DNA of 64,000 nt from Thalassia testudinum (GCA_037157565.1 JAZHRO010000036.1:22680501-22744500); one strand, 5' to 3'; shown: positions 45,302 to 56,793, counted from the first letter of the stretch. Notes: generated by a model not told the origin, from the letters alone. Program-made: numbers and translations.

Positions 45302-46710
45302 TTGAGTTTTCGCTTAGCTGGAGGCGTTAAACCCAACATCTATATGAATATACATAGTTTTTATTTTCATGTTGTCAATAGCATCTCTTCTTTTATTTCC
45401 ACCACATGGGTGTTCGATGTGCTAAAAAGAAAAAATTCAGATAAACTTCTAGGTGATTTCTATCCCTGTTTCCTTGATGTTTATTTTCATTCATGAGGAC
45501 ATGAAAGAGCTTAGGCATGGGTGGTAGTACATTTGCTGAATTTATTTTATCAATATCTAGAAATTCCTGTAGTTTCAATTTATTTTTGAAAAAAATGCTA
45601 CAGAATGAAGAAAAAGAAAAAAAAAGCCTTTATTCCTGTAAGTAGCATGTTTTGCTTGTTTCCAACTAAGTTGAGTAGAGAGACTAGGTACTTAGAGTTA
45701 ATTAAACTAAGAGGTTAGTAAGGAACCTTAAACCATAAGCCTTGCAGGATATAGTTAGCTTAGGTGCCTGAGAATGGTTCATTAGATTTGGGTTGGGTCA
45801 GATTCTTGATAAATCTAGCTAGCTGAAACCAGTGGTCTACAAGTAAGAAAGTATATGGCTTTGCTATTCACACTCTGATTCGATAGCTAAGTAACCTAAG
45901 CAGTCGACTTTCACATAGATTAGAATTGACTTTCAAGCATCTAAAATCGTAAAACCACACACATCATTGGGATCAGATTTATTTCCTTTTCACCCCCAAG
46001 GATCTCCATGGGGTGATTCTTGAAAGGATAAAGGATGAGTCGTTGACCTAGAAAAATGATTTGGAGAATAAAGTTAAAAAAATTAGGGAATAAATAAATT
46101 CACAGCTCATTACAAATGGGTGCCAAAAAGTTCTCAAATAACTAAAACACCTACTATGTATGGGTGTCCTATCCTTCCCAAAAATAGAAAAACAAACAAA
46201 CGAAAGAAATTTGGAGGAAAGAAGTTACGAAAAGTGATGTAGGGTCTAGCCAGGGAGATATACGCCAATGTGTGTTGACCTCAGGATAGAAACGAGTGAG
46301 GGGAAAGCTATCAATTGTGTGTAAGGCCAAACCAAAGGTGAAAATTGGGTTGACTAGGAATGAATTTTGATGTCTTAACACCTATACTTTTGCAACCTTG
46401 AATGCTTGTAGATCAAATTTATTACACATGCAAGAATGCTTTAAACTCGTAGCAACCGAAACTTAAGTGGGCAATGAAAACTATGAAATCAAACTTTGAA
46501 AACTAGAGGTTAAAGCTAAAAAGCAATAAAAAGATTTAGCCACCCAGGTCTAGATGTCTGTCCATGACACTGTAGGTCGATTGGAATAAGAGTCCTAACT
46601 TTATTTTTGAAACTTGATTGATAATAAGTGTTTAGTTAATCTGCAAAAGTTTAGTTTGAGACAAAAGCATTCATGTATCATTATTTTTGCTAGGGACTTG
46701 GATAATACCA
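45302..46710 (+). promoter_or_regulatory. Element K post-pol region
   Basis: Contains CTTAGCTGGAGGCGTTAAAC (45311), first purine tract TTAGGCATGGGTGGTAG (45512), two ATGGGTG units (46112-46168) in the place of the twin module, GGGAGATATACGCC with GTGTTGACC (46253-46281), and TTTTGCTAGGGACTTGG (46686). It is the most divergent of the post-pol regions, yet the module order is kept. Confidence 0.65.
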
Positions 46711-47267
46711 TGCATAATCCTAAACCACTATTCAAGACCCTATCCTTGCTATCCACTATCCCAATTACCCTATCCTTATCCTAACTCCACCTTTCCTATC
46801 CCAATTCCCCCTTTAAGGTCCTAATTAGGCTAGGTGATTTTCAATTGGGCTCACCTAGATTCAATCAAGTTTATTACAATTTAATTAGGTTCACCTAGAC
46901 CTAATTAGACCCACCTAGACTCTAATTAGGCACCTTAGGATCCAACACTACCTAATCTATGTTGACTCAACCCAAATCCACAACACCACACAACCTAAGC
47001 CTATGAAAATGCACACAAAAAGACACCCACGCACATAAAGCCCATGCACATGCTAATTTAAATCCAACTTGCGACACCTTATCCCATGCAATTTCAGTTT
47101 TTTTGGCGACTACCCAGCCTTCCAAAACTAAGCCCTTTCATATAAGAACCCTTCCAAAAACCCACAACATAAAAAAGAAAACATTCCTTTACCTCCCTCT
47201 CAAGATCACCACCCTCTTGACCATCCTCCCAAGGTCGTCCCTCCTTCTCCCTAAGGTGGCCGACCAC
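46711..47267 (+). repeat. Element K 3' LTR, U3 part
   Basis: Follows the TTTTGCTAGGGACT block that precedes the LTR in the other elements. C-rich and rich in CCTAATTAGG-like words, with a TATA-like CATATAAGAA at 47137. It is cut at 47267 by the element G LTR. The exact start is uncertain. Confidence 0.5.
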
Positions 47268-48134
47268 TGATGTAAACATGTTTATATCATATAAACCATC
47301 TATTTTTGCATGTTCTTAGACATATAGTTGCATCATACATTATAAATATTGCATAACATGCATCATCATGCATTTAGATTAGGTTGTATAAATTTTAGGT
47401 TAATTTTCTCTTTTTGTGATCAGGAAATAGGGCAATATCTTATCAGGGCCTCAGATTGAAGATCTAACTGTTCGTATCTGATCAGGGCGACGATCGAAGC
47501 TTAACGACTCTAAGATCATCTCGATCGGGCTTTCGTAGCATCAGATGCAGTCCGAGAAAGATTAAAGGTCAAGGGGCAAAGGTGGTGTAAATTCGTACAT
47601 CAGATGACAAATTCGACCGCAAGTATGGGTTTGGATTGACAATCGTAGGCCAACAGTGCGAAAATCGATCTAATCCGACATCCGTGGCACCATCTACAAG
47701 TCAGAGAAGATGGATGGCCAAGATGGCACCATGTAGTGCCATCTCAGCCTCCTAAGCCGCCCAAGGTCACCCGCAAGACTTCCTCTCCACCCGCTCAAGC
47801 AAATCCCAACCGTCGATCGAAGATCCAACGATTGAGATTTAATCTTAGCTGCGCTTCATAGAGATAAAGAGATTAAATGCTTAAGTGATCTTGACAGTTG
47901 GATGTTTATCCAATGGTTGTGAGTGCTTGAGCATTAAATCAAAAGTGCGACAAAGAACAATTGATAGCGTAGTGGTTAAGAACTTTGTATGCACGCAGGT
48001 CACGCGATCGATCCCCCTCTCACCGTGCTTCCTCCTCATGTGCAAGGGCTCGATTGAGCCGTTCGATCTCGAGCGAACGGCGTAGAGGCAAGCCACATCA
48101 CGCATAGTGTGGATGCATGATCAGACGCATGAGG
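47268..48134 (+). repeat. Element G 5' LTR, first 867 bp
   Basis: Begins TGATGTAAACATGTTTATATC as in the LTR at 59804 and aligns with it through the leader GATCAGGGC..CGAT blocks and the A/B box region. ACCAC (47263-47267) before it is the expected target duplication. It ends abruptly at about 48134, where sequence changes to the copia LTR; the palindrome, TATA box, R and U5 of the gypsy LTR are missing. Confidence 0.82.
47965..48014 (+). promoter_or_regulatory. tRNA-like Pol III A and B boxes in element G 5' LTR
   Basis: TAGCGTAGTGG at 47965 is a full A-box match and GATCGATCC at 48006 fits the B-box core GWTCRANNC, 41 bases apart. It is the best A box of the five LTR copies. Confidence 0.68.
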
Positions 48135-48987
48135 ATCACTAGTACCATTACTTGTAGGTCATAGCCCCGTAGCCTGTGAGTCACAAGTACCGGTACTTAT
48201 GATCAATAGTGGTACCAAGTGGCTTTGTTGGTACTCAATAGAATGTATTGAGTACCAGTACCAAGTGATCAGTATCGGTATCCCAAGCACTATTCAACTG
48301 ACTGTAGGTGGTCAGTACCGGTACCAACTAACCGTTATGCCTAATTTGAACGGCTATTTTAGAATTAATCTTAATCCTATGCTTCCCTTTTTGCCCCTAA
48401 CGGCTCGTATTTGTAGGAGAGGTGTTTAGTGGCCTATATATACACACCTTGAGCATCATTTGCACATAACCAATAAGCTAAAAATATTCTCTTTCCCTAC
48501 ACCTTTTTCCAATTTTCTAGCTGCAAAGGAGCTTGTCTTGTTGCTCTCTTCACAAGGCTATTCTCTGGTTGCAACAAGTTCCAAAGGCGATTGCCTTCTT
48601 AGTAAATTGTCTATTTTTGCTTTCACATTCTAGTTAGAATTTATATATCATCTGTTAAGAAATACATTTGTTGGAGACTTAGGAATTAGTTAGAAGCTTT
48701 TGTTTGTATCTTGCTTACACCTATAATCTTTATTTCTTTTTGTCATCTTGTAATTGGCTTGAGGTAACCCTTTAATTACCTCATGTTATTAGTAAATTGA
48801 TTCCCTCTGGGTTGAGGGAATTGGGTTAAAAAATCTTTAGTCGGGAGACTTAGGTAGTGGAGTACCCAAGTAAGAGGAACCACTATACATCTTGTGTGCA
48901 TCTTGTGGTTTGATTATTCTTGCAATTTTTTATATACCACACTATTCATCCCTCCTTCTAGTGTGCTTGTGTCCTACAGATCCTTCA
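48135..48987 (+). repeat. Copia 5' LTR, missing the first 546 bp or so
   Basis: Aligns with 55116-55970 of the 3' LTR and ends CAGATCCTTCA like it. The start is inside the LTR, next to the truncated gypsy LTR. TATA box CTATATATAC is at 48434. Contains a cluster of GTACCGGTAC palindromes and a perfect 12-bp hairpin (48229-48257). Confidence 0.88.
48229..48257. repeat. Hairpin in copia 5' LTR
   Basis: TGGTACTCAATA and TATTGAGTACCA with a 5-base loop, a perfect 12-bp stem. In the 3' LTR the corresponding stretch (55191-55220) has lost pairing. Confidence 0.65.
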
Positions 48988-48989
48988 GG

Positions 48990-49001
48990 TGGTATCAGAG
49001 T
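48990..49001 (+). promoter_or_regulatory. Copia primer binding site
   Basis: TGGTATCAGAGT, the usual initiator Met tRNA site of plant copia elements, two bases after the LTR end at 48987. Confidence 0.88.
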
Positions 49002-49038
49002 GGGTTGTGAAAAGAAGAAGTAATTATTCTCTCTCGCA

Positions 49039-50360
49039 ATGGCATCATCAGCCAAGCACACCGAAGGTCAATCATCCACACGTCCTCCTTACTTTGATGT
49101 GATGGACTATGGATACTGGAAGAGGAGGATGCAAATCTTCCTCAAGGCCATGGATGAAGACTCGTGGACTCATATTTAAGAGAAGTACATGGATCCGGAG
49201 CCATAGGAAGGAGTTGTTTGGATAGCGGATCAAAAGAAGAACATCACTGGGAATGCCAAGGTAATGAACATGCTCTATTGTGCATTATCAAGGGAGGAGT
49301 TCAATCGTATCTCTGCGTGTGAGTCCACATACGAGATATGGAACACACTTCAAGTCACATACGAAGGTACTAGTAAAGTTAAAGAAGCATGCATATCTAT
49401 TTTAACAGAAAGCTATGAGTGTTTTAGAATGGAGAAAGGTGAAACAATCATGGCAAGGTACACAAGATTTGGAGACATTATCAACCCCATGAAGAATTTG
49501 GGAGAGAAGTTTATGGAAGAACAACTTGTAAGGAAGATCTTGAGATCCCTTACAAGTGATTGGTCTCCAAAGTCCACGGCGATCCATGAGGCGAAGGATT
49601 TATCAACTCTCTCCTTGGATGATCTGATTGGAAGCCTCATGGCATATGAGGTCCAATTGGAAAACATGAAGAAGAACAAGGAGAGATCTATGAGCAAGAA
49701 GAAGGAGCTTGCTTTTAAAGCTGTGCAAGAGGATTCGAACTTCAACGATTCCAACTCTGACAAAGAAGAGGAGCTTGCTCTTCTAACGAGAAAATTCTGA
49801 AGATTCATCTGAAAACAAGGGAAGAGAGCCAATAAATTTTCAAATGACATTGTTTGTTTTGAGTGCAAGAAGAAGGGACATGTACGAAAGATTGCCCTAT
49901 GATCAAGAAGAAGAAAGAAGAAAAGAAGAAGGATAAAGAACTCAATTGGAAGAACAAGAAGATCTCAAGAAAAGCATACAAAACAACTTGGGATGACAGT
50001 GACTCCTGCATGCAATCATCTTCTGAAGAATCTGAAGAAATGGAAGTTGCGTATCTTTGCTTAATGGCGAACAATGATGGATTTGAAATCGAGGTAGATT
50101 CTGAAACTATTTTTGAAGAATTGTCACAATCTTATGAAGATTTATATCATAAAGCTAAGATGATTAAAAAAGAAAATAAGGTCTTGCATGATAGTTATAA
50201 GACATTGGAAATAGAAAAATCTTGTTTAGAAATAGAATTAGAAATGTCAAAACAAACTAACAATCAATTGCATGCAAAAATAGTAGAATTAGAAGATATT
50301 TATGAACACTTTGAAGGAACTTTGAATAATCTAAAAATAATAACTAGGTTGAATACATAA
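49039..50360 (+). pseudogene. Copia gag
   Basis: ATG at 49039 (MASSAKHTEG), then PYFDVMDYGYWKRRMQIFLK, the UBN2-type gag domain of copia elements (YEGTSKVKEA, EKGETIMARYTRF, RKILRSLTSDW, LSLDDLIGSLMAYE). TAA and TAG stops lie at 49179 and 49204. A zinc knuckle (CFECKKKGHV..C, about 49857-49895) is broken by a frameshift before its last Cys. The following frame has WDDSDSCMQSSSEESEE and a Lys/Glu-rich coiled coil (50130-50350), as in SIRE gag. Confidence 0.85.
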
Positions 50361-50574
50361 TTTTGTAATAATTTAAAATCCAAGTTCAATAATAAAAAGA
50401 ATACACAAAATAAATCACATGCACCTAGACATGTATGGATTTATCAAAAGGTCAAAAATCCTATGAATTATTGATCTAACACAAAGGGGATCTATAAACC
50501 AAAGGATTTGAAGGGTACTAACCATCAAGGACCCAAAAGAAAATGGGTACCTAAAATAGATTTGATAAACTGTT
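50361..50574 (+). other. Copia gag to protease linker
   Basis: Lys/Asn-rich linker with stops; CNNLKSKFNNKKNTQNKSHAP-type composition is usual before the SIRE protease. No domain. Confidence 0.5.
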
Positions 50575-51201
50575 TTGCAGATCAAGAAGGACAAATGGAT
50601 CCTAGACAGTGGGTGTTCCAAGCATATGATGGGACACTCCAACCTCTTTATCAAATGGACGAGAATACAAGATGGAGAACACGTCAAGTTGGGCGACAAC
50701 AAACTTTATCGCATTATTAGTGAAGGTACAATAGCTAATTCCTCTAAGCAGGTGCGTAATGTTCTTTTAGTAGAAAACTTAAAACATAACCTGCTTAGTG
50801 TTAGTCAAATATGTGATAATGGATGTGATGTATTATTTACTAAAGTTGGTTTTAAAATATTAAAAGTGGGAACAAATATGATTTTAATTGAAGGGTTTAG
50901 ATATGAAAATATCTATGCTCTTCATTTTTCACAAGAGAAATTTGTAAAATGTTTGCTTGCTTCCCATGTTGAAGTAGATCTATGTCACCGTAGGCTAGGT
51001 CACATTAATTACAAACATCTTAATAGGTTAGCCAAAAATGAGTTTGTAAGGGGCCTACCCAAACTAACTTATAAAAAGGATGCTGTGTGTAAATCTTGTG
51101 AACTCAGAAAAATGCACAAGGCTTCATTCAAACCTAAAGACGTAGTTTCAACCACACGACCTTTAGAGTTATTACACCTTGATCTATTTGGGCCAACATG
51201 A
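50575..51201 (+). pseudogene. Copia protease and GAG-pre-integrase domain
   Basis: Open frame with the catalytic motif WILDSGCSKHMMG, then NVLLVENLKHNLLSVSQICD. The GAG-pre-integrase zinc domain follows: LCHRRLGHINYKHLNRL, VCKSCELRKMHKASF (HHCC residues present), and the integrase start LELLHLDLFGPT with the first catalytic Asp. It stops at TGA 51199-51201. Confidence 0.88.
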
Positions 51202-52030
51202 TTTGAGAGCCTAAATGGATCAAAATTTTGCTTAGTTATTGTTGATGACTTCTCTAGGTTCACTTAGGTCATCTTCCTGAAACATAAGGATGACTCATTT
51301 GATTCCTTCCTTAGTCTTGCTTGAAGACTTCAAAAGGAAAAATCATCCTCAATTCTTAAGACTTAGGACTGATCATGAGGGTGAATTTAAAATGAAAAAT
51401 TTTCAAGTTTTTGTGTCAATTCTGGCATAACCCACGAATTTTCATTTCCTCAGGCACCATCTCAAAATGGTGTTGTAGAGCGCAAGAATCGCACTCTTCA
51501 AGAATGCGCCCGAACTTTGCTCTTGGAGTCTGGGCTTCAAAATATTTTTGGGCTGAAGCCATTAATACGGTATGCTAGGTTCTTAATAGAACTCTCTTAA
51601 GGCCTATTATTATGAAAACTCCATATGAGCTTTATTATGAGAAGTCTTCTAGGATTTCATATTTTAGTGTGTTTGGAAGTTGATGATATTTATAAAACAC
51701 CCATAATCGCCTTGATAAGTTTGATGCTAAAGGTGATGAAGGCATCTTTATTGGCTATTCAACAAAAAGTAAAGCTTATCGAGTCTTTAATAAAAGGACT
51801 TTTGTTATAGAAGAATCCTTGCATGTTTCATTTTATGAAACAAACTTAGAACCTGAACCAAATCATTTAGATTCTGATGATGAAGATACCCCCTTCATCG
51901 ATGTATCAAGAATGGAAGATACAAGAAATGTACATGATCTTCCAAAAGAATAGGTACACCATAAGGATCACCCTCAAGAATATGTTATAGGTGATATTGA
52001 ACAAGGTGTAAAAACCCTATCTCATTTTAC
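51202..52030 (+). pseudogene. Copia integrase core and C-terminal region
   Basis: In shifting frames: GSKFCLVIVDDFSRFT, RTDHEGEF (second catalytic Asp, near 51365), FPQAPSQNGVVERKNRTLQE (catalytic Glu, near 51480), then the acidic linker to RT (LEPEPNHLDSDDEDTPFIDV). Several stops and at least three frameshifts. Integrase lies before RT, which is the defining copia order. Confidence 0.82.
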
Positions 52031-52856
52031 AGCTGATTTTGTCCTTAATGCCTTTGTTTCTCAACTTGAACCCAAGAAAGTTGATGAGGCATTAAAGGAT
52101 GAATCATGGGTTGTAGCTATGCAGGAGGAGCTACTCCAATTTACAAGGAACCATGTATGGGACTTGGTACCTGCTACTGAGGGTAATTCCATCATTGGAA
52201 CCAAGTGGGTGTTCCGAAATAAATTGGATGAATCTGGTTCAGTAATCAAGAATGAAGCCAGACTTGTAGTTTAAGGCTATAACCAATAGGAGGGTATTGA
52301 CTTTGATGAGACATATGCTCCTATTGCTCTCTTGGAGTCCATACGGATGCTACTTGCCTTTGCAAGTGCAAAGGATTTCAAGCTATATCAAATGGATGTC
52401 AAGAGTGCTTTTCTTAATGGATATATTAAGGAAGAAGTTTTTGTTCATCAGTCTCCCGGATTCGAGGACCCAGCACACCTAGAGTTTGTATACAAGCTCA
52501 AGAAGGCACTATATGGACTTAAACAAGCTCCTAGGGCTTGGTATGATAGACTTAGGATCTTCCTTCTCCAGCATCGATATAGAATTGGAGTTGTTGATTC
52601 AACTCTTTTTGTAAAAGAAGAAGGAAATGACATCCTACTAGTTCAAATATATGTCAACGATATTATATTTGGATCAACCAAGGAGTCCCTGTGTCAGCGT
52701 TTTTGTGAGACTATGAAGACTGAGTTTGAAATGAGTATGATTGGTGAACTCAGATTCCTTTTAGGACTCCAAATTCAACAATTAGGCATAAGAATTTACA
52801 TTAGCCAAACAAAATATGTTCTTGAAATTCTCAAGAAGTTTAACTTTGAAATGTAA
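52031..52856 (+). pseudogene. Copia reverse transcriptase
   Basis: DESWVVAMQEELLQFTRNHVW, GTKWVFRNKLDESG, YAPIALLESIRMLLA, MDVKSAFLNGYIKEEVFVHQ, YGLKQAPRAWYDRLR and the active site YVNDIIFGST, in which the usual second position Asp of YVDD is Asn. The change alone would abolish activity. The frame is otherwise open from 52332 to 52856. Confidence 0.88.
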
Positions 52857-53592
52857 ATGGCAAAGAGAATCCATTTACTATATCTACTTCTCTTGGTAAA
52901 GACTTATCCAGCAAGAGGGTAGATGAAAAGAAATATCGGGGTATGATAGGTTCACTACTATATCTTATAGCTTCTAGACCTGATATTCTTTTTGCTACAT
53001 GTCTATGTGCGAGATTCCAATCTAAACCCAAGGAATCTCATTTTAATGTAGTAAAAAGAATATTTAGGTACCTAAACAACACAAAAGATCTTGGTCTTTT
53101 TTATCATAAAGCACAAACCTTAGATCTACTATCCTATAGTGATGCAGACTATGCAGGGAGTTAGACAGACTGAAAGAGCACTAGCGACACATGTCATTTT
53201 ATTGGAGAATCTCTGGTCTCATGGTTCTCTAAGAAACAAACTTGTGTTTCACTTTCTACGACTGAAGCAGAGTATATTGCTGCTTTACTTGCTTGCTCTT
53301 AGGTCATTTTGATGAGACAGACTTTGGATTGATTTTTGTGCAATCCAAAATATTATGTGATAATACAAACGTAATAAATTTATCCAAAAATCTGGTACAT
53401 CATTCACGTACCAAACACATAGATATTCGACATCATTTCCTTAGAGATAATGTGCTTCAAGGTTCCATTCAATTAGAATTTGTAGACACACAAAACCAAT
53501 TGGTAGACATTTTTACAAAACCTCTTGCAGCAAAGAGATTTTGCTTTATAAGAAAATTAGGACTTTGTACAATAAATGAGCTTCAAAACTAA
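52857..53592 (+). pseudogene. Copia RNase H
   Basis: GSLLYLIASRPDILFATCLC, VKRIFRYLNNTKDLGLFYH, LLSYSDADYAGS (catalytic Asp), STTEAEYIAA (Glu), LCDNTNVINLSKN (Asp), KHIDIRHHFLRDNV and DIFTKPLAAKRF at the end. Three frames are used, so at least two indels, plus stops near 53162 and 53300. Confidence 0.85.
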
Positions 53593-54569
53593 CAAATTGA
53601 TTGATATGTAATTTGTTTATATTTATAAAAATCCTTAAGGGCCTTACTGCAGTTTACCCATTTTTGTTATAAAGGGGTAAACTGTAATATTTTCATATGT
53701 CTGAAAATATTAGGGTATTGTTTGCAATGTGGTTGCTTAACTTAGGTTGTTGACTATATTATTTTTCAACACCTAAGCTGTTGATTGAAATTTTTTCCAA
53801 CCAGTTAAGAGGTCATGTGACTAGCACATGACCCATCCCATATAAAGAGGCCAAGTGCAAACACTTGCCTCATTTCACTCAACAACCTAAACAAAGGAAG
53901 AGGACTCAACCAAAAGCACCTCAAGAATATAGTGAAAGAAGGCAAAAGCACTTCCAAGACCCATCTTCTGTCCCTTCTCCAATTGTGGAAGAAGAACCAA
54001 TATTTCATGATGATGATGAAGAAGACACTGAAGATGAAGAAGAAGTTTCATATGAAGATGATGATGTTGAAGTCAATGAAGAAGATGATGATGAAGATGA
54101 TGAAGAAGAAGAAGATGATGATGATAGTGATGATGGTGGACATGCTCAATAGCTCATCAGAAAACGTCCTACGAACTTGTTTAATTTTTAATCATGTTGC
54201 TAGTTCAATTTGTATAACATCTATGCTTTTCTAAACTTGTATGACATATTGCTAGTTGTTTACTTTTGTGTTTCGCTGAACATGCATGTTTTGATCTTAT
54301 TTGTATGACTTTTCTCATTTAAATGAAGTAGTTTGCTCATGTCTCATGCTTCTTAAAAATGTATTATTTATCCATCTTTTTTGCTTGCTTGACAAAAAGG
54401 GGGAGATAAAATGATATGGACACTTCATATTTAAACTAGAAGATAGGCTTAGTTTGAGAGGGAGGTTATTCACTCCTTATGGAGTTTTTTACTCTTCTCT
54501 TATTAAGTTTCTGTCTACTTTTAAATATGGGTATCTTGTTTGTTTTGTCAACACCAAAAAGGGGTAGAT
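53593..54569 (+). other. Copia post-pol region with acidic frame and two purine tracts
   Basis: An open frame of 95 codons at 53865-54152 starts basic (QPKQRKRTQPKAPQEYSERRQ) and ends almost entirely in Asp and Glu. It may be what is left of the extra post-pol frame of SIRE elements, but no signal peptide or membrane segment of an env-like protein is visible. Purine tracts are CAAAAAGGGGGAGA at 54392-54406 and CCAAAAAGGGGTAGA just before the 3' LTR. Confidence 0.6.
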
Positions 54570-55970
54570 TGTTGGAACCTACTTCCACTTCTCTTTTGTG
54601 TTTTGGTGTTAACAAAACTCTTTTAAAGTCTAATGCGGCTATGAAGTGTTATAAGACTATACAGGAAATAGAATTTGTGGTTGCTAGCAAGCGACAAGAT
54701 AACATTGAAGATATGAAGGCAGAAGATTATAGATTTTGTTTCATTTATTGTATTTTAGAATCTTTGTATGTCTCCTAACAAGTAAAAAATGATCTAGGAG
54801 TCAAAATCAAAGTAGAGACAATTAGGGTTCATATTAACGCTCAATCGTTTATCTTTTCAACTCAAAATCGAATCTTTCAAAATAAAGTTGTATAGATTAG
54901 ATGGGTTTACTCTAAAAATTGACTTACACTTACAATATTAGGTACTTGTAGCAAGTACCGGTACTGGTCATAAGTACCCATACATGCTAGGCACAGGTTT
55001 GGGCCTAAGTCCCAAACTGTGAATAACATGTACAGGAACTCATCGTGAGCATCGGTACCAAGTGGTTACAGTTTGTGCACTTAGTTTTGCCTGGACCTTA
55101 CAAGTACTGGTACTAATCACCAGTACCAGTACATGTAGGTCACAACCCCATAGCCTGTGAGTCACAAGTACTGGTACCAAGTGGCTTTGTTGGTACTTAA
55201 CAGAATGCACTGCGTACCGGTACCAAGTGATCAGTACCGGTACCGCAAGCACTGTTGAATTGACTGTAGGCAGTCAGTATTGGTACCAAAAGTTTAGTAC
55301 TGGTACCAACTAATTGTTGTGACTAATCTAAACGGCTATTTTACAATTAATCTTAATCCTACACTTCTCTTTTTGCCCCTAACGGCTAGTATTCATAGGG
55401 GAGGTGTTTAGTAGCCTATATATACACTCCTTGAGCATCATTTACACATAACCAATAAGCTACAAATATTCTCCTTTCCTACACCTTTTTCCAATTTTCT
55501 AGCTGCAAAGGAGCTTATCTTGTTGCTCTCTTCACAAGGCTATTCTCTGGTTGCAACAAATTCCCAAGGTGATTGCACTTAGTAAATTGTCAATTTGTGC
55601 TTTCGCATTCTAGTAAGAATTTATATATCATCTATTAAGAAATACACTTGTTGGATACTTAGAAATTAGTTGTAATGTTTTGTTTGTATCTTGCTTACAC
55701 CTATAATCTTTATTTCTTTTCGTCATCTTGTAATTGAGTTGAGGTAACCCTTTAATTACCTCAAGTTATTAGTAAATTGATTCCCTCTGGGTTAAGGGAA
55801 TCAGGTTAAGAAATCCTAAGTTGGGAGACTTAGGTAGTGGAGTGCCCAAGTAAGGGGAACCACTATACATCTCGTGTGGTTTTTGTGTTTTGATTATTCT
55901 TGCAATTTTTTTTTATATACCACACTATTCATCCCCCCTTCTAGTTTGCTTGTAACCTACAGATCCTTCA
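54570..55970 (+). repeat. Copia 3' LTR (1401 bp)
   Basis: TGTTGGAACC to CAGATCCTTCA. TATA box CTATATATAC is at 55416. It carries many GTAC(C/T)GGTAC-type palindromes in U3 (54950-55310). It matches the 5' remnant over its last 855 bp. Confidence 0.9.
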
Positions 55971-56793
55971 ACCCCTTCTGATTCTTCATACTCAACTGGT
56001 AACCTGATCTTTGGGATCGATACACTCAACAAAACATAATTGAGTAGAAATCAGATTAGGTAATCACTTGTGTGCCTAATTAAGTGGTGCATTAGGCCAA
56101 TTGTTTTAGTTGTTTAGGCTGCACCACTTCAACTAAAAACATCTCGTCAAGTAGCTGCCACATAGGTTCAACTTTTAGGTATTTACCAGGCACTCTACAT
56201 TCTTTTAAGCTTTAAAGGAAAACATCTTCACCTGTGATTTCAAAACCTGGTGTGACAACTGAACTTGATTGGATGCACCTAAAGTTGAATCCTAAAAGCT
56301 ACTAAGCAATATTTAAATCCTAAAATTCACCACATCCATAAAAAATAATCTTGCTTGAAAACCACTGATTGTGCACGTAGACACATATCAATCAAGCATT
56401 AAGGGCACAACCCTGATAAAGGGCCCATTACATGCCAAAGCACATTCAAACCTAATCCAAATTAAAACATTAAGGATTGGACTTGCTCTTCGGAGCCCAG
56501 ATCGAGATTATTTTTTATTAATCTTTTTCTACCATTCAATTTGATGCCTAGCTAGGGGAGCAGAATCAAATGATCGTGATTGGAGGGTACACTAGGAATT
56601 GGAGGTGCAAGCCAAATGAAGAGCTTTCTCCTCAGCCCCTCCCTCTAATTTGTTGGATTTACCGAAAAGAAGTAGATCAAATCTTTCTTTATCTCAAGAC
56701 GAGTTCTGGGAGTCTATAGGTCTTTAGGTAAGCCCACTTAAGGATAGGTTTGTTTGTTTGTATTGCAGGGCACCTTTCTTCCTCCGGTCTGAC
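55971..56793 (+). other. Element G leader (3' part)
   Basis: No gene. Around 56100-56130 GCACCACTTCAACTAAAAAC and at 56327-56365 CACCACATCC..CTTGCTTGAAAACCAC match the leader of element B (about 12550 and 12757-12800). The copia element therefore sits a few hundred bases after the lost PBS. Confidence 0.6.

Larger units (their letters stand above)
41384..47267 (+). mobile_element. Element K: old, decayed autonomous gypsy element
   Basis: Contains protease, RT, RNase H and integrase remnants in order, with many stops and frameshifts, then post-pol modules and the U3 part of a 3' LTR. It is broken on the left by element H and on the right by the G LTR at 47268. The density of lesions is higher than in A or B, in keeping with K being the target of the later insertions. 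Confidence 0.8.
48135..55970 (+). mobile_element. SIRE/Maximus-type Ty1/copia element
   Basis: A 5' LTR lacking its first part, PBS for initiator Met tRNA, gag, pol in copia order (protease, integrase, RT, RNase H), a post-pol region with an acidic open frame, two AAAAAGGGG purine tracts and a full 3' LTR (1401 bp). The gag C-terminal pattern (WDDSDS, SEESEE, VAYLCLMAN, then coiled coil) and the long post-pol region indicate the SIRE lineage. It lies in the leader of element G. All reading frames are damaged. Confidence 0.9.

Noticed and set aside
54479..54778. Frame with hydrophobic start as an env-like protein
   Set aside because: It crosses the purine tract and the 3' LTR border at 54570, so it cannot be a kept gene.
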